From: Catellatospora bangladeshensis
GTDB taxonomy: Bacteria; Actinomycetota; Actinomycetes; Mycobacteriales; Micromonosporaceae
Reading direction: 5' to 3'
Length of the DNA: 64,000 nucleotides
Assembly (NCBI RefSeq): GCF_016862575.1
Contig: NZ_BONF01000004.1
Coordinates: 1 to 64,000 of the forward strand
Under the pieces are notes generated by a model, which had not been told where the DNA came from, did not search any database, and worked only from the letters and a program-made list of their open reading frames with translations. Position 1 is the stretch's first letter, and each line of letters opens with the position of its first letter. Shown here in pieces: positions 51,001-56,977 of the stretch. Position numbers and translations under genes: made by a program.

Positions 51001-54000
51001 GTATGCTCGACGCGATCCCGCCCGGCCTGGACGACTTCGAGCCCAAGGACGCGAGCTTCGCGAAGTGGATCTCGGTACACGATGCCCTCTGGGCCACCTT
51101 CTCGCAGCAGCTCGAGGCGGAGGGGCGTACCCTCGACGATCTGATCGCCGAGTACGGCCTGACCCCCGCAGACTTCCCGGTCACCCCAAAGGTGGCGGCA
51201 CGCCTGGAGGAAATGGATGTTGTTCTACACGGCGATCTACCGGCAGGACATCGAGGACTTCCCGGATCAGGAACCCGTGGGACTGATCATCCTGGGCAAG
51301 GGCTACCGGGAGCGGATGATCTGGGATCACCGGGCCCAGAGCTGGCGGTACGACCCGGAGACGGCGGGCTACATCCTGGGCAGGGAGGACTACGACTTCC
51401 GGCGCAGGCCGGTGAAGCGGGACGAGGCCGAGCGGATCGCGATGCTGATCACGAAGGGGACCGACCCGCTGCCGAGCGAGGAGGAGATCCTCGAGGCGTT
51501 CGCGGAGTCCCACCGGCGCAGAGCAGCGGGGACGCTGGACTAGACACCCCGGCGGCGCCCCCGGAGCCGATGGGCGCGTACTTCGACCCCGAGCCCACCG
51601 TCGACGGGCTCACGGCCGAAGAGTTCGCGATGCTCGACGAGGTCTACGAGCACTCGCGGCAGCGGTCGGCCGAGATCATGGCCGACATCGAGCGGGCCAT
51701 GGCCGAGGTCAACGGCTCGCCCGCGCTGCGCGACGCCGCCGATCTGCACCTACTGCCCGACACCGACGACACCCGGTACAAGAGCCGCGGCTCGCTGCAG
51801 CGCAAGTACCTGCTGGAGGGCCAGGCCCACGGGCCCCGGCACTTCTCGGACACCATCAACGACGCGGTGCGCTTCTCCGTGGTCATGCCCGACGGGGCGG
51901 ACTACCGGCAGGCGATGGACGCGCTGGTGGCGGAGATGCGCGAGCTCGGCTACGAGCTGGACGGCCCGCCGAAGGACTTCTGGCGGCCGGGCAACCGGTT
52001 CTACGGCACCAACGCGACGTTCCGCGCGGACGACGGCACCCTGTTCGAGGTGCAGTTCCCGACGCAGCTGTCGTTCGAGCTGTGGCAGCAGACGCACCAC
52101 GACTACGAGGTGCTGCGCGACGACAGCCAGCCCGCCGAGCAGCGCGTCCGCGCCCTGCTGTCGATGATCGAGGCCAACCGCCGCGCCGGTATCATGGACG
52201 CGATCCCGGACGGCATGGGCGGCGACGCGGCCAAGGACAACGGCCTGGCCAAGTTCCTCTCCGAGCAGCCGGAGGTCATGGCCGAACTGCGCCGGCAGCT
52301 GGCGCAGGAGGGGCGTACGCCCGCGGGCCTGATCGCCGAGTTCGACCTCACCCCGGACGACTTCGCGGTCACCCCCAAGGTGGCCCCCAACCTGAGGGAA
52401 GAGGATGCTGAGCTACTTCGCGCTCTACGTGAAGGACGTGGAGTACCACCCGGACCAGGAACCGACGGGCCTGATCGTGAAGGGACCCGGCAGCCGGGAG
52501 TCGCTGATGTACGACCACCGAGCGGGGGGCTGGCGGTACCGCCCGGACGCGGTGTCGCAGATCATGAACAGCCAGAGCTGGGACGACCGGCGCCGTCGGA
52601 TCGACCGGGCGCGGGCCGAGCAGATCTCGATGCTGATCTCGCAGGGGACGCACCCGCTGCCCAGCGAAGCGGAGATCGAGGCGATCTTCGCGGAGTCGCA
52701 CCGGCGCCGCGAGCAGGGGACGCTGCCCTAACCGGCGACACCGACCCGGCCGGTCCCGCCGACCCGCAGGGCACCCTGCCGGAGCCCGGCAGCACCCCGA
52801 TGCAGCCCGTGCCGCCGTCGGACCCGCACCACCCGCAGTGGCCGTACCGGCACAACTTCATGACCCGCCGCAGCAACTTCGAGCTGCAGCGGCGCCACCA
52901 GGAGTCGCAGGCGCTGGCCGCGCAGTCGGCGCAGCACCTGTCGGAGATGCACCGCTACCGGGCCTGGGCGCAGCACTACCGCACCCAGAACCCGGACCTG
53001 GCCCAGGCGACGCTGTGCGACCAGTGGGCCGAGTACCACCGCAACTGGTCGGTGGAGCTGGGCAACCGCTCCAAGGCCGCCTACAACGGCTGGTACACGG
53101 CCAACCAGAGCACGGAGATCACCGATCCGGCGGCCTGGGCCGCGGTCAACACCGACCAGGGCCAGCCGCAGCACGACGTCCCGCCGACGGACGGGCGGCC
53201 CTACGGCCAGCGGGGCGGCCTGCGGGTGCCGCTGCGCCAGCACCAGGACGACCTGGTCGCCGCCATGCCACGCAACCCGGACGGGACGCTGCAGGCCACC
53301 CCCGACCCGCGGATCGGCCGCTGGTTCGGGCTGGCCAACGACGGCGGGCCGTCGTTCGACCCGACGCGCGGGGTCAACTGCGTCGACTGCATGATCTCCG
53401 CCTGGCGCACCTGGCGGGGACGGCCGCAGGTGGCCGCGCCGCGCACGCTCGACGCGTACGCGGGCACGGACGTCAACGCGGCCGCCAACGGCGAGACCGG
53501 CGGTATGCAGCGGGTCGCGGCGCAGGTCGGCGGGGAGTGGCAGACCGTCTTCCCGAACATGGCCAACCAGCCCGCGGCCACCCAGCAGCAGTGGTCCGAC
53601 TGGGGCTTCGCGACCATCACGCAGCAGTTGCAGCAGGCCGGGCACGGGTCGGCCATGATGATCGTGACAGAGTGGCAGGGCGGCAACTCGCATGCCTGGC
53701 TCGCGGTCAACCAGGGTGGCACGATCCTGTTCCTGGACCCGCAGACCGGCGCGATCAGCGAGAACGTGACGCTGTACGGGCACGACGGCAACCCGGCCAA
53801 CGGGTCGAACGTGGTCGGCATGCACGCGCTGATGCTGGACGCTAACGGCCAGGCGCAGGACATCGCCCCGCTCGCCCAGACCCCGTGGGGTCAGGCCGCC
53901 CAGCAGGCGAAGCTCGCCCAACAGCAGGCTCAGCAGCAGGCACTTGCCCAGCAACAGGCGTTGGCTCAGCAGCAGGCACTTGCCCAGCAACAGGCTCAAC

Positions 54001-54818
54001 TCGCACAGCAGCAGCCATGGGCGCAGCAACAACCGAACCAGTCGTATCAGCCTCAACCGACACAGCAAGCCCAGCCCACTGCGGGTGAGCAGGATGCTCC
54101 CCGGCAAACGACAGGACGGGCAGCCGGAGGCGCCAGCTACCAGCCCGGCCGGGCCGCCTCAGGCGAGCAGGCCGCATCTGAGCAGCATGGGCTACCAGAG
54201 CCGGGTTCCGCACCTGGTGGTGCCTCTGCGGACGAGGGGCCGAAGCACGCCGGAGTTTCAGACGAGGACGCTCTCGAGAAGTATGCGACCGTACGGGCGT
54301 GGCCCGACGCTGCGGAGCGCATCGCAGCTCGCACCGGCCATCCGGTGGAGGTCATCGAGCGCGCGTGGCGAAACATGTTCGTCGAGCGCCACGACGTCGC
54401 CGTGGGGCCGGGCCAGACCGAGTACGACGTCTACTTCACCGCCTACGACTGCAATGTCGATCCCTGGCTCGACGCATACAGGGGGCGGCTCAGGCATCCG
54501 ATCGACCAGAGGTGGTTCGCGCAGATGCTGGCGCACGAGTACGTCGAGTCGCGTCTGATGGAGGAGGGGTTCCCCTTCAACTCGGCAGACCCGAGGTGCT
54601 GGGAACCGGACCCGAACAGGCCCGGCCATTGGACCGAGAATGCCGGGGACGGCGTTTTCGCCGCACACTTTCTGGCGCCTGTGAACCATCGCGACAGACT
54701 CTGGACCCCCTACGAAAGAATGGGCCTGGAACCGCCCGACGTGGAGGTGCCACTCGATCTGGAGAATCTTGAAGCAGTGGTTGACGCGATCCTGGAGAGA
54801 GTGAGGAACCAGGGGTGA
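45015..54818 (+). CDS. Giant polymorphic toxin, 3267-codon open frame
   Basis: Order of parts (residues): ~1-125 WXG/CpnT-like helical N-terminus (MDWPEGDEQATW); ~129-160 hydrophobic segment, then basic amphipathic helices to ~215; ~350-780 Ser/Ala/Pro/Thr linker; ~875-1100 papain-fold domain (Cys933, His1038, Asp1053); ~1125-1330 ParB-like; ~1343-1635 RelA/SpoT-like 1; ~1820-2070 RelA/SpoT-like 2; ~2205-2465 RelA/SpoT-like 3; ~2575-2950 second papain-fold domain (Cys2789, His2893, Asp2908); Gln-rich repeat; ~3080-3267 HExxE domain. After each RelA/SpoT-like domain the frame runs through an out-of-frame immunity-like gene, giving Gly/Arg/Pro-rich junk-like sequence. Whether one polypeptide is made, or modules 2-4 are displaced cassettes, is open. 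N-terminus and neighbours suggest export by type VII-like secretion. ATG with GGAGGG upstream. Confidence 0.85.
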   Translation: MSWLPSPIPHPLSYFDAPGWMKECLDWVIGMDWPEGDEQATWDLADDWYSVAADLADPLVESERAALDAVAAFGGVEGKVAAAIKEAWEQIGSGSEKSALQAAAHVAGALGEMLEGGGCDIQGAKLEYYIELGLLLIELIALAVAAFFTFGASTAAAGPVCMATRFAIKEILKRLIKSLIERGIKRAIKDKIKDLGKDFTKKLGKWAIKAGKEGLDEAKEELLTQGAIQSYQVAEGRRDGLDAGDLLMSGWAGFAGGAASTLAGGHNGSFVSKVSHGVRGEVLGDIGGSLATGQMPDLGNLGMAATSGARSSVTSHFTGELNNMTSDLVGNMAGANLDSNTSAPIVAAAATTSTGAQPDVQPRQVTDDSANWPSAPGTGGNSGNTGSGGHSPTGGLAGIAPAEAPPAPAPAAPAAPAAPSVPTQNTVVAPVAAAPAAQAMAAPAAPAAAAPSSTLAGAPPATTSAPTPSTTGTSGGGLAGTSTSTSGGSSTGGAPSSAGASTSSAPSSTSTSATSGTTGGGSTATSGSGAQSSGASGSSSSGTNPATGARPTGGVSASVPSVQANLTAQAGGTTTSPSVQAGTGVQTGPNTQTGPNVQATANPSVQTGSTNPAPSSNPATSPNPATQVSATTSANPTAQTTAGVQANPATTNPATTNPATQTNPTTQANPATQTNPATQGNPATQTNPATQTNPAAQANPATQANPATQANPATQQNPTPHATTGQQNPASTQQNPTTQAPTAQNPATQQPTADQPSRQQTDAATAAAVGVVPATDPNRSGADTTPRPAGDGRRDGERSRAEARRWSDAYHGGLRAQRRAILASMGRPGALAAAAWDALNRHDGADFTRGGVTTDDVSALTGTDQPPSVDATRRYDQPGGYRPVLTQHQLDLENAVPRDADGRPLQFPPLRSGWLRYANDGGPNADPTRAVNCVDVLLSVADTWLHGRPRCAAARTFDGFASGNPDQPSGPEPRGPHRIEDFFNGRLQQLCPDTRGLDQAGARQTVDAAYSRLADQLRQAGPGAMAVVIHHSSDGTAHTWPVFNDGGVIMYADPQSPPGTPSTTPPFTDGIIQMDAMVIGPDGEQSLIDGAPTGAWSQYQGQPDPAAAPAGMPGRPPLDADMQRPLTDAELDELGVGQATLTDLGYPDPSVLDDADRARLEAMLPQTALVSPQDIRFTQRSVSPNSGDMSMQEFADRMAETGWRGGPAHVVAWGDGSMSSMDNRRMRAARLAGLPTVPVCVHRPDDPLTSLPEGEDPDRTKYRRPLAVDIRMVDGRLVVGGDQGTIVHAAGTEPTTFGEAALFRAAEQRSLLPGRLYGAETTPVTIGKPPGPDRPTANLRPDEQTMLAGLHTSAESRAAAALPVLRGIAIDLNRAQGVQTDRVLDVEIDGDENNPPSQEPEPPVRLRGTAAMVKSPTSLERKYLTEGRRDAPGEFAQGVNDTTRFSLQLPGGDAYLGSLQSAIGQLEAAGYELTDLKNFFRPGNRFHGMNATFRAPDGGLMEVQFPTADSFRAWTLTHDAYEVLRQSNELDPRKVHALLSMFAVNQELGLNENVPSGLEDFVRERFPDASPSVDTSFAKWVAKNPETWQRYREWLDEQGASFDGVGAVLDEFGLTEADLPLTPDLAARLEAIDDQLLSDLRARREGRPAEGDLRSPVERSGVRDVLGQGPEGVDLRPGVDREVPVQGGEHRPVRPDHQGRGGSPDAGEHGGDRGAPRRGDDSLDLPVEGRTAPGRRLDPSAEGEESPELAARPDTEPQPHLPAQQVGGTDPGTPGGPNPSGTPPNPAGRFFAPPPEPSGQPAPSRPDGYEDAMLDDVYERALAASDRVMADLAGFTAAAERALGLPEGSLPLRDPDHRFKSRESLERKYLSEGRVGGPEQFAATVNDSVRFSIQLPDGADYRPALDAVMDQLAAAGYQLQGKINNFWRAGNRFYGMNTTFRAPDGTLFEVQFPTQRSYDIWHATHGDYEILRDDDAEPEARIRAMLSMLRLNRQAGMLDAIPPGLDDFEPKDASFAKWISVHDALWATFSQQLEAEGRTLDDLIAEYGLTPADFPVTPKVAARLEEMDVVLHGDLPAGHRGLPGSGTRGTDHPGQGLPGADDLGSPGPELAVRPGDGGLHPGQGGLRLPAQAGEAGRGRADRDADHEGDRPAAERGGDPRGVRGVPPAQSSGDAGLDTPAAPPEPMGAYFDPEPTVDGLTAEEFAMLDEVYEHSRQRSAEIMADIERAMAEVNGSPALRDAADLHLLPDTDDTRYKSRGSLQRKYLLEGQAHGPRHFSDTINDAVRFSVVMPDGADYRQAMDALVAEMRELGYELDGPPKDFWRPGNRFYGTNATFRADDGTLFEVQFPTQLSFELWQQTHHDYEVLRDDSQPAEQRVRALLSMIEANRRAGIMDAIPDGMGGDAAKDNGLAKFLSEQPEVMAELRRQLAQEGRTPAGLIAEFDLTPDDFAVTPKVAPNLREEDAELLRALREGRGVPPGPGTDGPDREGTRQPGVADVRPPSGGLAVPPGRGVADHEQPELGRPAPSDRPGAGRADLDADLAGDAPAAQRSGDRGDLRGVAPAPRAGDAALTGDTDPAGPADPQGTLPEPGSTPMQPVPPSDPHHPQWPYRHNFMTRRSNFELQRRHQESQALAAQSAQHLSEMHRYRAWAQHYRTQNPDLAQATLCDQWAEYHRNWSVELGNRSKAAYNGWYTANQSTEITDPAAWAAVNTDQGQPQHDVPPTDGRPYGQRGGLRVPLRQHQDDLVAAMPRNPDGTLQATPDPRIGRWFGLANDGGPSFDPTRGVNCVDCMISAWRTWRGRPQVAAPRTLDAYAGTDVNAAANGETGGMQRVAAQVGGEWQTVFPNMANQPAATQQQWSDWGFATITQQLQQAGHGSAMMIVTEWQGGNSHAWLAVNQGGTILFLDPQTGAISENVTLYGHDGNPANGSNVVGMHALMLDANGQAQDIAPLAQTPWGQAAQQAKLAQQQAQQQALAQQQALAQQQALAQQQAQLAQQQPWAQQQPNQSYQPQPTQQAQPTAGEQDAPRQTTGRAAGGASYQPGRAASGEQAASEQHGLPEPGSAPGGASADEGPKHAGVSDEDALEKYATVRAWPDAAERIAARTGHPVEVIERAWRNMFVERHDVAVGPGQTEYDVYFTAYDCNVDPWLDAYRGRLRHPIDQRWFAQMLAHEYVESRLMEEGFPFNSADPRCWEPDPNRPGHWTENAGDGVFAAHFLAPVNHRDRLWTPYERMGLEPPDVEVPLDLENLEAVVDAILERVRNQG
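46953..47170 (+). repeat. NPATQ hexapeptide (18-bp) tandem repeats
   Basis: About a dozen 15- to 18-bp units encode NPATT, NPATQT and NPATQA. Three adjacent units around 47109-47162 are nearly identical, so the array is recently expanded. It forms the end of the disordered linker before the first enzymatic domain of the giant protein. Confidence 0.85.
47637..48290 (+). other. Papain-fold (glutamine deamidase-type) domain 1
   Basis: NCVDVLLS (Cys933), AHTWPVFNDGG (His1038) and YADPQSP (Asp1053) give the Cys-His-Asp order of the papain-fold toxins that deamidate glutamine (Pfam type Papain fold toxin 1). It is followed by the ParB-like region, so it may be a toxin itself or a peptidase that frees the tip. 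Confidence 0.7.
48390..49010 (+). other. ParB-like domain of the giant toxin
   Basis: IRFTQRSVSP followed after ~30 residues by HVVAWGDGSMSSMDNRRM and RAARLAGLPTVPVCVH. The pattern FTQ...SMDNRR is that of ParB/sulfiredoxin-fold domains found in polymorphic toxins. Family call from motif memory only. Confidence 0.5.
49040..49920 (+). other. RelA/SpoT-like domain 1
   Basis: VKSPTSLERKYL, VNDTTRFSLQ (Asp1441), RFHGMNATFR, MEVQFPT (Glu1502) and THDAYE reproduce in order the basic site, metal-binding Asp, G-loop-like motif, catalytic Glu (E-x-Q-x-x-T) and C-terminal His of RelA/SpoT nucleotide synthetases. Toxins of this fold make (p)ppGpp- or ppApp-type nucleotides. Substrate not deducible. Confidence 0.7.
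49912..50226 (+). CDS. Nested immunity-like protein 1
   Basis: A 104-residue protein starting at ATG 49912 with GGAGG exactly 6 nt upstream, in a frame +1 to the giant toxin and lying wholly inside it. Sequence MINYYQTYVRDERDGLPRG; motifs shared with the other two nested genes are xxYxxxYxxD at the start, a WxFDP/WRYxP centre, and EAE..ML(V/I) with LPxEEExxxxF near the end. It directly follows RelA/SpoT-like domain 1, the standard place for an immunity gene. No known family recognised; the immunity role is inferred from position, size and repetition. Confidence 0.8.
   Translation: MINYYQTYVRDERDGLPRGIFVVRSNDPAYAMYWDKVQKAWIFDPVSIERFRFKAENIDRYDRITRAEAEALMLVNTEGTEALPDEETILWIFQWKGEPPQDDD
50440..51230 (+). 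other. RelA/SpoT-like domain 2 (cassette 2)
   Basis: After a Pro-rich linker: FKSRESLERKYL, VNDSVRFSIQ (Asp1887), RFYGMNTTFR, FEVQFPT (Glu1949), THGDYE. Closely related to domains 1 and 3. An in-frame ATG at 50451 has GAGGA 4 nt upstream, so separate translation of this cassette is possible. Confidence 0.7.
51217..51543 (+). CDS. Nested immunity-like protein 2
   Basis: A 108-residue protein at ATG 51217 with GGAGG 6 nt upstream, same relative frame as nested gene 1. Starts MLFYTAIYRQDIEDFPDQEP. Over the first 37 codons, 33 third positions are G or C in this frame against 11 of 37 in the giant frame, so this is the coding frame that carries normal codon use. Over half of its residues match nested protein 3 (DQEPxGLI, WRY, AESHRRR near the C-terminus). 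Inferred immunity for RelA/SpoT-like domain 2. Confidence 0.85.
   Translation: MLFYTAIYRQDIEDFPDQEPVGLIILGKGYRERMIWDHRAQSWRYDPETAGYILGREDYDFRRRPVKRDEAERIAMLITKGTDPLPSEEEILEAFAESHRRRAAGTLD
51618..52410 (+). other. RelA/SpoT-like domain 3 (cassette 3)
   Basis: YKSRGSLQRKYL, INDAVRFSVV (Asp2283), RFYGTNATFR, FEVQFPT (Glu2345), THHDYE. All synthetase-type key residues are kept. The segment before it (MLDEVYEHSRQRSAEIMAD) matches the same position in cassette 2. Confidence 0.7.
52405..52731 (+). CDS. Nested immunity-like protein 3
   Basis: A 108-residue protein at ATG 52405; GAGGG lies 6 nt upstream. Same relative frame as nested genes 1 and 2. Starts MLSYFALYVKDVEYHPDQEP and ends AESHRRREQGTLP. 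Overlaps the end of RelA/SpoT-like domain 3 and stops (TAA) just before the Pro-rich linker of cassette 4. Inferred immunity protein; no known family. Confidence 0.85.
   Translation: MLSYFALYVKDVEYHPDQEPTGLIVKGPGSRESLMYDHRAGGWRYRPDAVSQIMNSQSWDDRRRRIDRARAEQISMLISQGTHPLPSEAEIEAIFAESHRRREQGTLP
53200..53860 (+). other. Papain-fold domain 2 (cassette 4)
   Basis: VNCVDCMIS (Cys2789), NSHAWLAVNQGG (His2893) and FLDPQTG (Asp2908). It shares the lead-in LANDGGPSFDPTRGVNC with LRYANDGG...PTRAVNC of domain 1, so the two are paralogues within one frame. Confidence 0.7.
53934..53995 (+). repeat. 36-bp period repeat encoding ALAQQQ units
   Basis: A 26-nt sequence beginning CAGCAGGCACTTGCC occurs identically at 53934 and 53970. 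The surrounding Gln-rich stretch (ALAQQQ repeated) links the papain-fold domain to the C-terminal domain. Confidence 0.75.
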
Positions 54819-55369
54819 GGGTCGAGACGAATACGGCCGAGCTGGTTCAGCGGCTGAATGCGGTGGAGTGGTCCGAGCGGATTGACCGCGTCGGCTCGCG
54901 TACGCGGCTGGCACAGGAATACCTGCGCCGGTCCGCCCTGTGGGCGCGTGCGCTGGGCTGCACGAACAGGTGGCCGTATTTCGACATCGCGGCACATGTC
55001 CGGCCCCCGGCGGCTCTCGACGAGGAGTACGTCGAATCGGTGCTGGACGCCTTGGCAGACCGTGGGGCGAACTACCTCGACCGTTCGATCGCCAGATACA
55101 TGCTCAACTTCACCGCGCTCCAGACCTGGCCTGAAGGATTGCCTCACCCGTTTGAGCCGCTTGTCAGGCTGTTCGAGAGGGGTGGAGGATTCGCCAGGGA
55201 GGCCGGCTCGACCAGGATCGGTGCCGTCGTCGGTATTCCAGAGGCTTCCTGGGAGCGGCACATCGACCGGAGCCCGCTGGAGGACATGAGCGACGCGGCG
55301 CTGGACCGCTTGGACGACGAGTGGGCCGAAGCACATCCAAGAAGGTCCGGCTCCACTCCCACCACATGA
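54815..55369 (+). CDS. Immunity-like protein A of the terminal array
   Basis: A 184-residue protein whose GTG overlaps the stop of the giant gene (GTGA), the usual coupling of toxin and immunity genes. Shared array signature: QEYLRRSALWARALGC near residue 30, then NRWPYFDIAAHV, then LPHPFEPLVRLFERGGGF. No named family recognised. Codon use is less G/C-biased than in housekeeping genes here. Likely neutralises the HExxE C-terminal domain directly upstream. Confidence 0.8.
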   Translation: MRVETNTAELVQRLNAVEWSERIDRVGSRTRLAQEYLRRSALWARALGCTNRWPYFDIAAHVRPPAALDEEYVESVLDALADRGANYLDRSIARYMLNFTALQTWPEGLPHPFEPLVRLFERGGGFAREAGSTRIGAVVGIPEASWERHIDRSPLEDMSDAALDRLDDEWAEAHPRRSGSTPTT

Positions 55370-55375
55370 CTGATC

Positions 55376-55765
55376 ATGAAGTCGGATACCCAGGTGCTCG
55401 CCGATCGGCTGCTTGCAGTCCCATGGATTGAGGACATCGAGTACGCGCCGTCGAGTGCGGCGCTCCTGTCGGGACTCCCGCGGCGGGATGCCCTCCGGGC
55501 GCAGGCCGCGAATGCCGATGATCTGCCGGATCCCTTTGAATCGCTGGTCCAGGTATCCGAGCGAGGCGGTGTGTTCGGCATGGAGACTGGGACGATCAAC
55601 TTCGTGCACGGCCTCATCGTGTCGAGTCGCTCGATCGACGATTATATGAAGCCCGACCTGAAATACGACCTCAGCGACGAGGCGCTTGCCAGTATCGACG
55701 CCATATGGCAAGCCGAGGTCGCGGCCCGTATCGAGAGGGCAAGGCACCAGGGCGGTTTGCGATGA
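55376..55765 (+). CDS. Immunity-like protein B, internally deleted paralogue
   Basis: A 129-residue paralogue of proteins A and C. The N-terminal part (VLADRLLAVPWIEDIEY) and the C-terminal part (LPDPFESLVQVSERGGVF) align, but ~60 residues covering the NRWPYFDIAA block are missing, joined in frame near RRDALRAQAANADDLPD. The reading frame is intact, so it is either a remnant or a shortened decoy. Its stop overlaps the next start (ATGA). Confidence 0.7.
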   Translation: MKSDTQVLADRLLAVPWIEDIEYAPSSAALLSGLPRRDALRAQAANADDLPDPFESLVQVSERGGVFGMETGTINFVHGLIVSSRSIDDYMKPDLKYDLSDEALASIDAIWQAEVAARIERARHQGGLR

Positions 55766-56352
55766 GCGGGCAGGGCAAGGCGCCGACCCTCGATACGCTG
55801 CGAGTGGTGACAAGGCTCGAGACCATTGACTGGGACGGCGACTACACGCGGAGCGGCTCGCGCATCCAGTTGATGCAGGAGTACCTGCGGCGGGCGGCGC
55901 TGTGGGCGCAGGCGCTGGACTGCCCGAACCGCTGGCCATTCTTCGACATCGCGGCCTACGTGGATCCGTCGGCGCATGTCGACGAGGGTTATTTCAGCCA
56001 ACTCAGAAGCCGACTCGGCGGCGCAGGGGCGATCCACCCGACGCTGAACCTCATCAGGTACATGCTGAACTTCACCGTGTTGGAGTTCCGGCCCCCTGGG
56101 CTGCCGGATCCTTTCGAACCGCTACTGCGTGTGTTGGAGCGCGGCGGCAACGTCAATCGCACTCATGGCATCGAGCTTGGCCTGGTCGCCATGCATCCGC
56201 GCTGGGAAACCTATGCCGGACGCGCCGAGCCGTTCCGTATCGACGAGCCTCACCTCGACATGCTCGATGCCGACTGGGAAGCCAGGCGCGCCGAGGACGC
56301 GCGCTGGGTCGCCGAGAGCCGCGCCATGCGGACAGAGGACGACGCCCGATGA
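55762..56352 (+). CDS. Immunity-like protein C of the terminal array
   Basis: A 196-residue protein, ATG overlapping the stop of B. QEYLRRAALWAQALDC, NRWPFFDIAAYV, LPDPFEPLLRVLERGG. About half identical to A over the core. C-terminus is longer and charged. A six-codon frame (56349-56369) bridges C and D and may be a leftover of a deleted start. Confidence 0.78.
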   Translation: MSGQGKAPTLDTLRVVTRLETIDWDGDYTRSGSRIQLMQEYLRRAALWAQALDCPNRWPFFDIAAYVDPSAHVDEGYFSQLRSRLGGAGAIHPTLNLIRYMLNFTVLEFRPPGLPDPFEPLLRVLERGGNVNRTHGIELGLVAMHPRWETYAGRAEPFRIDEPHLDMLDADWEARRAEDARWVAESRAMRTEDDAR

Positions 56353-56365
56353 CCACTGACGCCAT

Positions 56366-56977
56366 ATGACACCTCACCACATCGCCGCCCGTATCGCGCG
56401 GATCACGAACTGGTGGCCGGACGAGCTGCGGGCGCCGTCGCGAGCGGCGCTGGTTTCGGAGTACCTGCGCCGTGCGGCGCTGTGGGCGCGCGCTCTGGAC
56501 TGCGCGCAACTGTGGGCCTGGTTCGACGTGGCCGCCGAGATCGATCCTGCGGCGCGCGCGGACGCCGCGCTGGTGGAGCAGGTCAACGAGGGCATCAGCA
56601 AGGGCGGCGGCTCGCCGTTCGAGAAGCGGATGGCCGAGTACGCGCTCCACTTCGCCGCCCTGCCGGACGTGCCGCACGACCTGCCGGACCCGTACGAGCC
56701 GCTGATCGCCGCCTGGGAGCGCGGCGGGTCGCTGCGCCGGGAGAACGGCCTGGTCTACGTGGGCGGGACCATGGGCGTCCCGGTCCGCACGCTGGCGGAC
56801 AACTATTCGCCGGTCCCGGTCGCCTCGGCGGAGCCGCTCGCCATGGCCACGGCCGACGAGCTGTGGGCGGCGCACCCGGGCAGCCTTGGCCGCTGGCCGG
56901 AGAGCGCAAGGAATCTCCTGACCGCCGCCGGCTGGTTCGGCCCCCCGCGCCGGCCGCGCACCGGGCGGATCCAGTGA
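56366..56977 (+). CDS. Immunity-like protein D of the terminal array
   Basis: A 203-residue paralogue, the most diverged and with the highest G/C third-position use: SEYLRRAALWARALDC, LWAWFDVAAEI, LPDPYEPLIAAWERGG. The C-terminal ~45 residues are unrelated to A-C. Starts at ATG 56366. No terminator is visible before the next gene. Confidence 0.78.
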   Translation: MTPHHIAARIARITNWWPDELRAPSRAALVSEYLRRAALWARALDCAQLWAWFDVAAEIDPAARADAALVEQVNEGISKGGGSPFEKRMAEYALHFAALPDVPHDLPDPYEPLIAAWERGGSLRRENGLVYVGGTMGVPVRTLADNYSPVPVASAEPLAMATADELWAAHPGSLGRWPESARNLLTAAGWFGPPRRPRTGRIQ

